A model generated the notes under the pieces. That model searched no databases and was not told where the DNA came from. It saw nothing but the letters and a program-made list of their open reading frames with translations. A stretch of DNA of 64,000 bases from Cupriavidus oxalaticus. GTDB lineage: Bacteria > Pseudomonadota > Gammaproteobacteria > Burkholderiales > Burkholderiaceae. Numbering within the stretch: the stretch's first letter is position 1; each line of letters starts with the position of its first letter. The translations under genes and the position numbers were made by a program. Of this stretch, positions 1-10,514 are shown piece after piece. The DNA lies in assembly GCF_016894385.1 (NCBI RefSeq), contig NZ_CP069811.1:596501-660500 (forward strand). Reading direction: 5' to 3'.

Positions 1-1
1 G

Positions 2-655
2 TTCGGCGGCAGCGTGCAGAACCGCACCCGCTTTCCGGCCGCGGTGCTGCGGCAGGTCAAGGATGCCGTTGGCAACGGACTGGCCGTCTGCTGCAAGCTC
101 AGCGTCAGCGACGGCGTGCCGGGCGGCAACCAGCCCGCGGATTCCGCCGTGACCGCGCGCATGCTGGAGGCGGAAGGGGCCGACCTGCTGACGCTCAGCG
201 GCGGCCGCAACGTGGAAAGCCCGTGGGTGCTGTTCGGCAGCCCGATGCCTACGGCGCAGATGAAGGCCGCGGCCCCGACCGCGCTGGCGCGCTTCGGCAT
301 CACCATGCTCGAGCGCAGCACGCCGCGCGACCTGGCCTTCCGCGAGCTGTATTTCATCGAGGCGTCGCGCGTGGTGCGGCAGGCGGTGCGCATGCCGCTG
401 GCTTACGTCGGCGGCGTCAAGTCGCTCGACAACGTGGCGCAGTTGATGGCGGAAGGATTCGACTGCATCGCGCTGGCACGCGCGCTGATCCACGATCCCG
501 CGCTGGTCGACAACTGGCGCGGCGGCACGGTGCGGCGCTCGGCCTGCGACAGCTGCAATGGCTGCGTGGCCAGGATCTACGATCCCGCCGGCGTCAGCTG
601 CGTGCATGGCCCGGGCAACGATCCGGCGCTGACGCGCCTGGTCGCACTGCAGTAG
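2..655 (+). CDS. NADH:flavin oxidoreductase / Old Yellow Enzyme family, C-terminal part (cut by window edge)
   Basis: The frame is open from the first bases and carries the Old Yellow Enzyme hallmark GGSVQNRTRFP at its beginning, so the gene starts before the window; 217 residues are visible. The later part holds the flavin-phosphate-binding end of the TIM barrel (YVGGVKSLDNVAQLM, then IALARALIHDP) and a short cysteine cluster (CDSCNGC) near the C terminus. Members of this family are FMN enzymes that reduce activated C=C bonds with NAD(P)H. It lies 71 bp upstream of a KshA-like Rieske oxygenase on the same strand, so the two may be co-transcribed. The substrate is unknown. Confidence 0.9.
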   Translation, partial: FGGSVQNRTRFPAAVLRQVKDAVGNGLAVCCKLSVSDGVPGGNQPADSAVTARMLEAEGADLLTLSGGRNVESPWVLFGSPMPTAQMKAAAPTALARFGITMLERSTPRDLAFRELYFIEASRVVRQAVRMPLAYVGGVKSLDNVAQLMAEGFDCIALARALIHDPALVDNWRGGTVRRSACDSCNGCVARIYDPAGVSCVHGPGNDPALTRLVALQ

Positions 656-726
656 TCCGATGGGACGATGAGGCTGTGGCCGGAGGCTCTTATCTTGAAG
701 TTCCCACGGGATTTCAAGGAGACACC

Positions 727-1812
727 ATGAGCCAAACCGGCATCAGCGGCTACAAGATCGAATCGCGCCCGCCCGAGGCCCGGTACGCGCGCGGCTGGCA
801 TTGCCTGGGCCTCGCCGACGCCTACCGCGACGGCAAGCCGCACACACTGGACATCTTCGGCCGGCGCCTGGCGGCGTTCGCCGACTCGACCGGCGCCATC
901 CGCGTGATCGATGGCTTCTGCCCGCACATGGGCGCGGACCTCAGCACCGGCACCGTGCAGGGCGACAACCTGGTATGCCCGTTCCACGGCTGGCAGTGGG
1001 GCGGCGACGGCGGCTGCAAGTCGATCCCCTATTGCAAGCGCGTGCCGCCCAAGGCGCGCGTCGGCGCGTGGCAGACTTGCGAGCAGAACCGGCTGCTGTT
1101 TATCTGGCACGACCCCGAGGGCCGCCCGGCGCCGCCGGAGGTGGCGATCCCGCGCATCGACGCGTGCTTCTCGCCGGAGTGGTCGGAATGGGCCATGGAC
1201 GAGATGGTGATCCGAACCAACTGCAGGGAGCTGGTCGACAACATCTCCGACATGGCGCACTTCGGCACCGTCCACGGCTCCCCGGTCGACTACTTCGCCA
1301 ACCTGTTCGAAGACCACAAGGCCACGCAGCTGATGATCGGTCGCAGTGCCCGGCTCTCGGGCGATGCGCAGCTGACGGCGTTGTCCACGTACTTCGGTCC
1401 GGCCTACCACATCACAGATATGAGCGGCCGCATGGGCGACCAGGAGATTCATTCTGTCCTGCTCAATTGCCATGTGCCGATCGACCTGAACAGCTTCGTG
1501 CTGCGCTACGGTGTGCTGGTGAAGAAGATCCCGGGGCTGGGCGACGAACAGAACCGCGCCATGGCACAAGCCTACGTCGACCAGGCCCGCGCCGCCTTCT
1601 ATGAGGACGTTGCGATCTGGGACAGCAAGATCCGCATCGACAACCCGCTGCTGTGCGAGGGCGACGGGCCGATCTACCAGATGCGCGACTGGTACCAGCA
1701 GTTCTACACGGACGTGGAGCAGGTGCGGCCCACCAGCGTGGCGCGGCGCGTGTTCGAGCTGAACCCGGGCAATATCGAGCCGCCGGTGCTTCGGCACGTG
1801 TTCGAGGGGTGA
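727..1812 (+). CDS. KshA-like Rieske [2Fe-2S] oxygenase, terminal oxygenase component
   Basis: 361 residues. The Rieske cluster ligands are C65/H67 and C84/H87 (CPHMGADL and CPFHGWQWGGDG). The mononuclear iron site follows the D-x2-H-x4-H pattern at D175, H178 and H183. The WGGDG-C-K stretch after the Rieske site resembles KshA, the 3-ketosteroid 9-alpha-hydroxylase oxygenase. Such enzymes need a separate ferredoxin reductase, and none is encoded next to it. The start at 727 follows an AAGGAG-type ribosome-binding site. An Old Yellow Enzyme gene precedes it and a DUF1329 gene lies nearby; both kinds of protein are often linked to steroid or terpenoid catabolism. The ring-hydroxylating role is secure at family level; a steroid substrate is inference. 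Confidence 0.88.
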   Translation: MSQTGISGYKIESRPPEARYARGWHCLGLADAYRDGKPHTLDIFGRRLAAFADSTGAIRVIDGFCPHMGADLSTGTVQGDNLVCPFHGWQWGGDGGCKSIPYCKRVPPKARVGAWQTCEQNRLLFIWHDPEGRPAPPEVAIPRIDACFSPEWSEWAMDEMVIRTNCRELVDNISDMAHFGTVHGSPVDYFANLFEDHKATQLMIGRSARLSGDAQLTALSTYFGPAYHITDMSGRMGDQEIHSVLLNCHVPIDLNSFVLRYGVLVKKIPGLGDEQNRAMAQAYVDQARAAFYEDVAIWDSKIRIDNPLLCEGDGPIYQMRDWYQQFYTDVEQVRPTSVARRVFELNPGNIEPPVLRHVFEG

Positions 1813-1990
1813 AGCGAATTTTCCTGGCTTGCTTGGGGGCATCCGTGCCGTAGTGCCTGGGCTTGCCATCTGGCGCAATGCCTGGGTTTGGTGGCGCATG
1901 CTGCTGGCGCGCCACCGGCCCAGCGCCAGGCAGATGATGATGACGTCTTGGCCCGGACAGCGTAGCGCTGAACCTGGGCAGCCATCCGGG

Positions 1991-2881
1991 CTACTGACTC
2001 GAAAATCGAAAGACCGACAGAACAAAAATCAACGCTACTATTATTCTTTCATTCGCCGGTTGTTGGTCTTTCAATACGCTGGCTGATATGAGCATTGCGA
2101 GCAGGCCTGTCGAGTTCAGGATTGGCCAGGCTACCGCCGAGGCCGGGCTGGTCATCACCGCGACAAATGATACTTGCGTGGCAATCGTCAGGATGCATCT
2201 CAGAATGAATGCGGGACTAGCTAGCAAACGGGTGTGCCAGAAATCTCGACTTCGTGCCAAATGAAAGGCTGGCGCCAGACTCCAGAGTGCCCGCCAAACA
2301 ATGACCGCCGTAGTAAAGGCCAGGAATTTTCCTGAATCGTAGTCATCCAGGGTGCCTGTCAGCAGGGGCGAAAGGCTTGCTTGCGCTACCAGCGCCACGC
2401 ATAGAACCATGCCGACCACCAATATCGAACCAGCTCTCGCTGCATTTCCGACCCACAGGATCGGGATGCAAACCAGCGTCGTTGCGACGGAGAACCAGTA
2501 CGAATGCCAGCTCCAATCGCCGGTCGTCAGGAATAATCCGAGCGGGATTCCCAGGTCGGAGAATTTTGCCGCTACCGTAACTTGGTTTACGTTCAGATTC
2601 CGAAATCCGTACGAGAAAGCGTACGCTACTCCCTGCGCCAAAGCGGCAAACAGCATGGGGCGCCAGTCAAAGAGGGCCACCAGAAATTCCGAGCCAACAG
2701 TTGCTATTGAGGCGGCAGTAAGAATTATGCCGGGAATGACGTTGTTCCAGAAATTGATGGTGCGGATTGAGATGTTGTTGATGCCTATCTGGTGTCGGTC
2801 TATGACATTCAGGCCAGCTCTTGCCAAAGCTGAAAGCAAGGCCATTAATATGGTTGCCTGAGTGATAGTCATTGGGATCAT
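1991..2881 (-). CDS. Multi-pass inner-membrane protein, EamA/DMT-transporter-like, atypical low GC
   Basis: 296 residues with about ten hydrophobic segments. The last part (WPILNSTGLLAMLISAS followed by NERIIVALIFVL) resembles the end of EamA-type drug/metabolite transporters, but the match is by eye and no substrate can be proposed. Codon use and base composition are much more AT-rich than both neighbours, and the low-GC stretch continues upstream to about 3110, which suggests recent acquisition. There is no clear Shine-Dalgarno sequence before the ATG; a second in-frame Met lies three codons later. Confidence 0.6.
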   Translation of the reverse strand: MIPMTITQATILMALLSALARAGLNVIDRHQIGINNISIRTINFWNNVIPGIILTAASIATVGSEFLVALFDWRPMLFAALAQGVAYAFSYGFRNLNVNQVTVAAKFSDLGIPLGLFLTTGDWSWHSYWFSVATTLVCIPILWVGNAARAGSILVVGMVLCVALVAQASLSPLLTGTLDDYDSGKFLAFTTAVIVWRALWSLAPAFHLARSRDFWHTRLLASPAFILRCILTIATQVSFVAVMTSPASAVAWPILNSTGLLAMLISASVLKDQQPANERIIVALIFVLSVFRFSSQ

Positions 2882-3416
2882 GCGGGCTGGCTCGTAAATT
2901 GTTCAAGCCAGATGTCGGCAATAAAGCGCTTTTTGGTGTCGCTTTAGCATACATTTTCTGGATGGCTTCATGAAGTACTCTCCCGATCGCATCGAAGGCA
3001 GGAAGGTGTTTGTCATGCCTTTTTGAGTTTCATCCTGTACAAGAACGCACGGAAATTCGGTCAGAAGATTCTCAAAGCGGAACCGAAATATCTGTTTTTG
3101 TTTGGTTCATCCACGCCCTACGTGGCGAGGCCACCAACACGGTCCTGTCACAACGGCGATGGGGAGGCGGGCGTAAGCTTGTCTGAGCGGATCAGCCCGC
3201 AGCACATGTCTGCCCTGGCCAGTCGGAGCCGCCAGGCTTTGACATCGAACGGAACGCTGCTGGCAGCGACGCGTTGGGAATGGCGGCGGGGCGTGAGCCG
3301 TTGCGGCGGGTGTGTGCGCCGGAGAGGCGCGGCGGAGAGGCACGAAAGGGCCCGCGGGCCCTTTGGGACGGCGCCGGGCGCGACGAATGCGCACCTGGCT
3401 GGCAGTAGCGATGCGA
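2882..3416. other. Intergenic region: AT-rich left part and a GC-rich palindrome
   Basis: No convincing gene. The first ~230 bp share the low GC of the membrane-protein gene and probably hold its promoter. The rest returns to high GC and ends with a perfect 20-bp palindrome just downstream of the DUF1329 gene. An open frame starting at 3023 has neither a usable ribosome-binding site nor protein-like composition. Confidence 0.5.
3345..3364 (-). terminator. Perfect 20-bp palindrome, possible terminator of the DUF1329 gene
   Basis: AAAGGGCCCG followed by its exact complement, with A and T tracts at the ends of the stem. It lies 53 bp past the stop codon of the minus-strand DUF1329 gene, where a terminator is expected. 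The stem would have no natural loop, so a protein-binding site is an alternative. Confidence 0.35.
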
Positions 3417-4796
3417 TCAGGTACCAGACCCGCGCGCGGCGTCCGGCGAGAAGAACGCTTCGGTGAACTCGGGACTGTTGTTCAGCTGGAACATCGGGCC
3501 TTCGTTGGTCAGGCGGTCCGCAAAGTAGGCGCCGGAAATCAGGTCGTGGTAGAACACCGCGGTCGGATGATAGCGGCGCGCATCGTAGGCGTAGACCGAG
3601 GCCTGCAGGTTGGTGCGCCACAGCTGGCCGCGGGCATCGTAGTTGTCGGCCGCGAGGGCTTGCCAGCCGTCTTCGTCGAGATGCAGCACGCGCTTCGCAT
3701 ACTGGTGACGGAAGCCGGACTTGAGTGTTGCTTCCAGGATCCACACGCGATGCAGTTCATAGCGCATGACGTCGGGGCTGGCGTGGCCGTTCGTCAGCAG
3801 GTCCTTGTACTTGATCGACGTGCTCAGCAGCTTGTAGTTGTGGTACGGGACATAGATCTCCTTCTTGCCGACGATCTTCCAGTTGTAGCGTTCGCCGGAG
3901 CCGTTGAAGAGGCGATCGTCATCCACGGTGCGGAAGCCGCCGGGGCCCTGGGGCTGATCGAAGCCGAATTCCGGCGCCTGGCGCACGCGCCGCGTGCCCG
4001 GGTTGTAGATCCAGGTGCGGTTGGTGTCCGAGCCTTCCTGGTCCCACACGGCATAACCCACGATTACCTGGCCCCGGTCGCGCAGCGGCAGGTCGGTCGC
4101 CGTGCGGAAGAAGGAACGCTCGTTGAGTGCACTGTGCGGGTCGAACTTGCCGTTGTTGCGCGGCGAGAGGATGCTGTACGAGACCCGTCCCCACGCGATC
4201 GAGCCATTGGGGTAGACCACGGCCTGGTCGTACTGCGCCTTCTCGGTGCCGACGGCCGACGAGAAGCGCTGGTTCCACAGCAGCTCCATGGCCGTCTTCG
4301 GAATCGGATAGGGGACCTGCGGCCCGGCGTCCTTGAGACCGTTGGCATCGCCCGTCATGGTGACGGTCGTGGCGTAGGTGCGGATGTCCTTGTAAACCGC
4401 TTCCTCGTAGCGGAAGTCTCGATGGCTCGGATACACCGGCATCTTGAAGGTGTCGGGGTACTTCTTGAACAGCGCCTTCTGGCCGTCGGTCAGGCGTTCG
4501 GCGTATTGCGCCATGTTCTGCGCGGTGATGACGAACAGCGGCTTTTCGTCGGCGTACGGGTCGGGATAGCGTTCGCCGCGCTGGTATTTGACGTGCGGCG
4601 GCGTGCCCAGCCATTTGCCGGCCCATGCGGGCACGTCGCCGTCCTTGCTGGCGGCCCGCTCCGCGCCCATCGGCGTCAGGTTGCCGTCAAGCTGCTTGAG
4701 GTCTTCCGGGGTGACCTTCGCCCACGATGCCGCGGCCAGTGCCATGCTGGTCACCAGCAGGCTGCCGCGCAGCAGTCTATGTGTAGTGGATGTCAT
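3417..4796 (-). CDS. DUF1329 family exported protein
   Basis: 459 residues from the ATG at 4796, chosen because an AGGAG box lies about ten bases upstream and the product then begins with a good signal peptide (basic MTSTTHRLLRG, hydrophobic core, cleavage near SWA-K). An earlier ATG at 4847 would hide this signal. The mature part has the DUF1329 features, including the early LTPMGAERA and DGDVPAW motifs and repeated beta-rich Tyr/Trp segments. DUF1329 proteins are periplasmic or outer-membrane-associated and often lie beside DUF1302 proteins in steroid, terpenoid and hydrophobic-substrate gene clusters. No DUF1302 partner is present here. Molecular function is unknown. Confidence 0.85.
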   Translation of the reverse strand: MTSTTHRLLRGSLLVTSMALAAASWAKVTPEDLKQLDGNLTPMGAERAASKDGDVPAWAGKWLGTPPHVKYQRGERYPDPYADEKPLFVITAQNMAQYAERLTDGQKALFKKYPDTFKMPVYPSHRDFRYEEAVYKDIRTYATTVTMTGDANGLKDAGPQVPYPIPKTAMELLWNQRFSSAVGTEKAQYDQAVVYPNGSIAWGRVSYSILSPRNNGKFDPHSALNERSFFRTATDLPLRDRGQVIVGYAVWDQEGSDTNRTWIYNPGTRRVRQAPEFGFDQPQGPGGFRTVDDDRLFNGSGERYNWKIVGKKEIYVPYHNYKLLSTSIKYKDLLTNGHASPDVMRYELHRVWILEATLKSGFRHQYAKRVLHLDEDGWQALAADNYDARGQLWRTNLQASVYAYDARRYHPTAVFYHDLISGAYFADRLTNEGPMFQLNNSPEFTEAFFSPDAARGSGT

Positions 4797-4926
4797 TGCA
4801 GTCTCGCTCCTAGGGGAATGGCCGGCGACGCCCGTGCCTGTGCTCACAGGGTAGTGATGGCGCCGCGGCCGGGAATCGTTGGAACGGACTAGTGGATTTC
4901 CCTAGCCTGCGGAGCGAGGTGTAAAC

Positions 4927-4954
4927 AAAAAAAGGCCGGGGAATTACCCGGCCT
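4927..4954 (-). terminator. Rho-independent terminator of the ACAD pair
   Basis: Read on the minus strand, GGCCGGG / CCCGGCC form a 7-bp GC stem with a 6-base loop, immediately followed by a run of seven T. It lies 33 bp after the stop codon of the minus-strand ACAD gene. Confidence 0.85.
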
Positions 4955-4986
4955 CATTGCAACGTTGCGGCCAGCGGCCGCGGGGA

Positions 4987-6114
4987 TCAGGCTTCCATCA
5001 CTTCGCCGAAGCGCTGCAGGTGGTAGTCGCTGTCGCCCAGCAGCTGGTCCAGCATGGTCAGGCGCTTGAAGTAGTCGCCCACGGACAGCTCGTCGGTCAT
5101 GCCCATGCCGCCGTGCAGCTGCACCGCCTGCTGGCCGACAAAGCGCCCGGCGCGCGCGACCGTTACCTTGGCGGCCGACAGCATGCGGCGGCGCGCGGCA
5201 GGATCGGTTTCGTCCAGCGCCTGCGCCGCCACGTAGGCCATCGACAGCGCCAGTTCCTTCTGCACCAGCATGTCGGCCATGCGGTGCTGCAGTGCCTGGA
5301 AGGTGGCCAGCGGCTTGCCGAACTGCTGGCGCGTGCCCAGGTATTCGCCGGTGATCTCGATCAGCTTTTCCATGGCGCCCGCGCCTTCGGCGCACAGCGC
5401 GGCGATGCCGTGCTCCAGGCCGACCCCCAGCGCTGCCAGGCCGTCGGCAGCCTGGCCCACCAGGGCGCTGGCCGGCACGGTGACATCCTGCAGCGACAGG
5501 TCGGCGGCGCGCAGGCCGTCGATGGTGGGGTAGGCGGTCACGTCCAGGCCCTTGCTGTCGCGCGGGACCAGGAACAGCGCGATCTCGTTGCTGCCGGATA
5601 CCCGTGCAGTGAGCAGGTAGGCGTCGGCGGCCGCGCCGTGCCAGACCACGCTCTTGGTGCCGCTGATCACGTAGCCGTCGGCGCTGCGTTCGGCGCTGGC
5701 GCGGGCCGATTCCGGGCGGTAGCGCGTGGTCGGCTCCAGGTAGGCCAGCGTGACGATGCGCTCGCCCGAGGCGATCGCGGGCAGCCATTCCTGCTTCTGC
5801 GCGTCGCTGCCGTAGGCGTTGAGGGTGGCGGCGGCCATCACGCCGCTGGGCGTGACCGGCTCCAGCACCAGGCCGCGGCCCAGTTCGCGCTGCACCACCA
5901 GCTGGCTGGCGGGGCCTTCGCCGAAGCCGCCGAAATCCGCCGGCACGGTCAGGCCCAGCACGCCCATTTCGGCGAGCTTGTTCCACACGCCGCGATCCAG
6001 GCTTTCGCCCTGGCGCGCGCTCTTGCGGCGCGCCTCGAAGGTGTATTCGGTATCGATGAAGCGACGCAGGCTGTCCGCCAGCATCTGTTGCTCTTCGCTG
6101 TAGGTGAAGTCCAT
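4987..6114 (-). CDS. Acyl-CoA dehydrogenase, smaller partner of a tandem pair
   Basis: 375 residues with the FAD-dependent acyl-CoA dehydrogenase fold: N-terminal helical region (FTYSEEQQMLADSLRRF), middle beta-domain, and C-terminal helices with QLHGGMGMTDE, where the acidic residue after the glycines is in the usual region of the catalytic base. It begins 13 bp after the stop of a second ACAD gene, so the two form one transcript that ends at the terminator just downstream. Adjacent ACAD genes of unequal type encode alpha2-beta2 enzymes in steroid side-chain degradation (FadE28/FadE29 type), and a similar heteromer is inferred here. The substrate is unknown. Confidence 0.85.
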   Translation of the reverse strand: MDFTYSEEQQMLADSLRRFIDTEYTFEARRKSARQGESLDRGVWNKLAEMGVLGLTVPADFGGFGEGPASQLVVQRELGRGLVLEPVTPSGVMAAATLNAYGSDAQKQEWLPAIASGERIVTLAYLEPTTRYRPESARASAERSADGYVISGTKSVVWHGAAADAYLLTARVSGSNEIALFLVPRDSKGLDVTAYPTIDGLRAADLSLQDVTVPASALVGQAADGLAALGVGLEHGIAALCAEGAGAMEKLIEITGEYLGTRQQFGKPLATFQALQHRMADMLVQKELALSMAYVAAQALDETDPAARRRMLSAAKVTVARAGRFVGQQAVQLHGGMGMTDELSVGDYFKRLTMLDQLLGDSDYHLQRFGEVMEA

Positions 6115-6127
6115 GTCAGCTATCCCT

Positions 6128-7321
<1,194 letters not shown>

Positions 7322-7633
7322 CTGAATGTCCCCTTGTTACGCGGGCGGCCCGTTGCGGCAAGCTACTGGTTGCAGCCCTAGGTGTGCCGGCCGATTGTAG
7401 GACGCGGGCGTTCTTCATTGCTTTATCAATCATAAAGTCGCCCTTCGTGCCGGCGGAACCACCTGAGCCGGGTGGGGCGCGGACGAACACGGCCTTAGCC
7501 AATTCCAAATACCGCGGCGCGCGGCCTTGGCGCAAACTGGCACGGCCTGCTCAAGTGCGTCGGGGTGCATTCCCGCGCATTTGCCGCCGGCAAGCATCGC
7601 TAACCCAGCCGTATCCCGAACGAGCCCAGCCGC
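7322..7633. promoter_or_regulatory. Divergent promoter region between the ACAD pair and the acyl-CoA ligase
   Basis: 312 bp without a gene. It must carry the start signals of both divergent operons. The stretch around 7410-7440 (CTTTATCAATCATAAAG) is the most AT-rich and is the likeliest promoter or operator segment. No clear -35/-10 pair can be assigned. Confidence 0.4.
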
Positions 7634-9154
7634 ATGTCGTCCTTCCGCCCCGAATATATCCACGATATCCCCCGCCACTGGGCCGCGCAGACGCCGGCCG
7701 CGCCTTGCCTGTTCGAGAGCGGCGCCGTGATCAGCTATGGCGAGTTGTGGCAGCGCATCGAAGCAGCGCGCGACTGGCTGGTGGCGCAGGGGGTGGGCGA
7801 GGGCGACCGGGTCATGGTCGTCGGCGAGAACTGCAACGAGATGGTGGTGACGCTGTTCGCCTGCAGCGTGCTGCATGCCTGGCCGATCCAGGTCAACGCG
7901 CGCCTGTCCGCGCGCGAGATCGACAATATCCGCGACCACGCCCAGCCGGCGCTGATGCTGTTCACCGGCCACGTGTCCGACGTGGCCGCCGCGCATGGTG
8001 CGCGGCTCGGCGCGCAAGCCAGCGCTTGCCCCGTCTTTGCCGACGGCGTGCTCGCACTGCGCGCTGCCAGCGCGCCGGAACGTGTGGCCAGCGCACAGGC
8101 GCGCCAGGTCGCCACGCTGATCTATACCTCGGGCACCACCGGCGCGCCCAAGGGCGTGATGGTGCCGCACGCCGGCCTGACGCACTTTGCCCGCATCTCC
8201 GCCACCTCGCGCGACATGGGGCAGGCGGACGTGGCCTACGGGGCACTGCCGATGTCGCATATCTTCGGCATCGCCACGGTGCTGATGGCCACGCTGTACG
8301 CCGGCGCCAGCCTGTTCATGCGCCCGCGCTTCGATGGCAACGACGTGTTCGAGGCGCTGGCGTCGCCGGGCGTCACCATCCTGCAGGGCGTGCCGACCAT
8401 GTTCACGCGCATCCTGGCGGTGGCGGCGGCGCATGGCGCCGGCCCGGGCAGGTATCCGCGCCTGCGCTACCTCTACACCGGCGGCGCGCCGCTCGATCCC
8501 ACGCTCAAGCGCGACGTCGAGGCGCTGTTCGGCCAGCCGCTGCACCACGGCTATGGCATCACCGAATATGCCGGCTCGCTGTTCATCACGCGCATGGACG
8601 CGCCGCGCGCCGACTGCTCGGCCGGGCATATCGTCGAAGGCGTCGAGATCGAGATCACCGACGATGCTGGCACGCTGCTGCCTGCCGGCGAGCGCGGCCA
8701 GATCCGCGTGCGCGGCCCGGGCGTGATGCTCGGCTATTACCGCAACCCCGAGCAGACCGCCGAGGCGCTGCTGCCCGGTGGCTGGCTCAATACCGGCGAC
8801 CTTGGCTACCTGGACGCCGACGGCGCGCTGTTTATCTCCGGCCGTTCCAAGGACCTGATCATCCGCTCGGGCTTCAACGTCTATCCGATCGAGGTCGAGT
8901 CGGTGATCAACGCCTTCCCCGGCGTGCGCCAGTCGGCGGTGGTGGGACGCCCCGCCAGCGACGGCAATGAGGAGGTGGTCGCCTTTATCGAGACGCAGGA
9001 AGGCGCGAGTGTCGATCCCAAGGCGCTCGACGCCTACCTGCGCGAAAGCCTGGCACCGTACAAGCGCCCGGCCGAGATCCGCACCGTCGACGTCATTCCG
9101 ACCACTGCCAGCGGCAAGCTGCTCAAGCAGCCGCTGCGCGCGCTGCTGGACTGA
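7634..9154 (+). CDS. AMP-forming acyl-CoA ligase (ANL superfamily)
   Basis: 506 residues with the full ANL motif series: P-loop [14 protein letters not shown] (about residues 160-173), [10 protein letters not shown], the hinge-region [13 protein letters not shown] and [17 protein letters not shown], and the C-terminal catalytic lysine in [10 protein letters not shown]. It activates a carboxylic acid to the acyl-adenylate and then the CoA thioester. It is divergent from the ACAD pair and followed 100 bp downstream by a Bug-type binding protein, so uptake, activation and desaturation of one acid is the natural reading. The ribosome-binding site before 7634 is weak. Substrate is unknown. Confidence 0.9.
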   Translation: MSSFRPEYIHDIPRHWAAQTPAAPCLFESGAVISYGELWQRIEAARDWLVAQGVGEGDRVMVVGENCNEMVVTLFACSVLHAWPIQVNARLSAREIDNIRDHAQPALMLFTGHVSDVAAAHGARLGAQASACPVFADGVLALRAASAPERVASAQARQVATLIYTSGTTGAPKGVMVPHAGLTHFARISATSRDMGQADVAYGALPMSHIFGIATVLMATLYAGASLFMRPRFDGNDVFEALASPGVTILQGVPTMFTRILAVAAAHGAGPGRYPRLRYLYTGGAPLDPTLKRDVEALFGQPLHHGYGITEYAGSLFITRMDAPRADCSAGHIVEGVEIEITDDAGTLLPAGERGQIRVRGPGVMLGYYRNPEQTAEALLPGGWLNTGDLGYLDADGALFISGRSKDLIIRSGFNVYPIEVESVINAFPGVRQSAVVGRPASDGNEEVVAFIETQEGASVDPKALDAYLRESLAPYKRPAEIRTVDVIPTTASGKLLKQPLRALLD

Positions 9155-9254
9155 GCCCGAATCCCTTTACCCGAATTCATTTACCCGAATTCTTTTACCG
9201 GGCTGGTTCGATACGCCAGCCCGGGCATTTCAGCCCTATCTGGAGGAGACAACA

Positions 9255-10226
9255 ATGAAGACCTGGACCACACTCGCGGCACTGACCACGACCCTGCTGC
9301 TGCAGGGCGCGGCCTGGGCGGCGGACGCCTATCCGTCGCGGCCGGTCAAGCTGCTGGTGGGCTACGCCCCTGGCGGTCCGGTCGACACCGCCGCGCGCAT
9401 CTACGCCGAGCAACTCGGCCGCGTGCTCAAGCAGCCGGTGGTGGTGGACAACCGCGCCGGCGCCAGCGGCGCCATCGCCGCCGACATGACCGCCAAGGCA
9501 ACGCCGGACGGCTATACGCTGTACTTCGTCGCCAGCCCCACCATGACCATGACTCCGCTGATCCAGCGTTCGGTCAATTTCAACCCGGTCAAGGACTTTA
9601 CCTACATCGGCCTGATCACCGACTACACCAATGTGCTGCTGGTGAACAAGGATTTCCCGGCCAAGAACGTTGGCGAACTGGTCGACTACGCGCGCAAGCA
9701 TCCGCAGGACGTTTCGTTCGGCTCGGCCGGCGTGGGCGCGTCGAACCACCTGTCGGCGGAGCTGCTGGCGCAGATGAATGGCGTGAAGATGCTGCATGTG
9801 CCGTACAAGGGAAACTCGCCGGCGATGGCGGACGTGATGAGTGGCAAGGTGACGTTCATGTTCGATATCACCGGTACCGCCATCGGCCATATCAACGGCG
9901 GCAAGGTGCGGGCGCTGGCGGTCACGTCGAAGACGCGTAATCCTGCGTTGCCTACGGTGCCGACCATGATCGAGTCGGGGCAGAAGGACTATGACCTGAC
10001 TGGCTGGTATGCGCTGGTGGGGCCGCAGAAGCTGCCGGCGGATGTGGTGGACAAGCTGGTCAAGGCGCAGAAGGCCATCGGCGACGATCCGGCTTATCGC
10101 CAGCGCATGGCGGCGGGCGGTTATGACGTTAATGTCAGCACGCCGAAGCAATTGGGGGACCGGATCCAGCGGGAGCTGGCGTTGTGGGGCGGGGTGGTGA
10201 AGAAGGCGGGGATTCAGGCGGATTGA
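9255..10226 (+). CDS. Bug/TctC-type periplasmic solute-binding protein
   Basis: 323 residues. A signal peptide (MKTWTT, hydrophobic core, AWA-ADA) is followed by the Bug signature YPSRPVKLLVGYAPGGPVDT and VVVDNRAGASGAI, and later the conserved HVPYKGNSPAMADVMSG. Bug proteins bind small carboxylates for tripartite tricarboxylate transporters. As usual in this group there is no TctA/TctB membrane gene nearby, so it must share one or act as a sensor. AGGAG lies 9 bases before the ATG. It probably serves the upstream acyl-CoA ligase operon. Confidence 0.92.
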   Translation: MKTWTTLAALTTTLLLQGAAWAADAYPSRPVKLLVGYAPGGPVDTAARIYAEQLGRVLKQPVVVDNRAGASGAIAADMTAKATPDGYTLYFVASPTMTMTPLIQRSVNFNPVKDFTYIGLITDYTNVLLVNKDFPAKNVGELVDYARKHPQDVSFGSAGVGASNHLSAELLAQMNGVKMLHVPYKGNSPAMADVMSGKVTFMFDITGTAIGHINGGKVRALAVTSKTRNPALPTVPTMIESGQKDYDLTGWYALVGPQKLPADVVDKLVKAQKAIGDDPAYRQRMAAGGYDVNVSTPKQLGDRIQRELALWGGVVKKAGIQAD

Positions 10227-10288
10227 AGGGGGCGCTACGGTTAGCTCGGCGTCCTTTCGCCGTGCCCGTGCATGGCGCCTTTGATTTG

Positions 10289-10359
10289 ATGTTGTCGGCC
10301 GTTGAACCGCCTGGTTCCGCCCTCCTGGGCGGGTCACTTTTTGGCCGAGCGCCAAAAAG
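10289..10359 (+). repeat. Left part of repeat copy A, interrupted by the insertion sequence
   Basis: This stretch matches the reverse complement of 12362-12430 except for four adjacent bases near its left end; 58 consecutive bases are identical. It stops exactly at the left edge of the insertion sequence, and the homology resumes at 11807. Confidence 0.85.
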
Positions 10360-10365
10360 ATGGAA

Positions 10366-10379
10366 TGAACGCGCCCCGG
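10366..10379 (+). repeat. Left inverted repeat of the insertion sequence
   Basis: TGAACGCGCCCCGG, exactly complementary to 11789-11802. It begins six bases inside the element edge. Confidence 0.85.
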
Positions 10380-10514
10380 CCTGCGATCAAAGGTGCCGGT
10401 AGTCGGTTATGCATCCGGGAAACGTGACAGGGTAGGTGGGTCCCCCCTCACGAAACGGCATCGATGTGCCAGAGTGGGAGTGTGACCAACCACGCGAGGA
10501 TGGAGGGACCCGAG

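Noticed and set aside
3023..3466. Possible small gene upstream of the DUF1329 stop
   Set aside because: No ribosome-binding site, mixed composition that changes along the frame, and overlap with the end of the DUF1329 gene.
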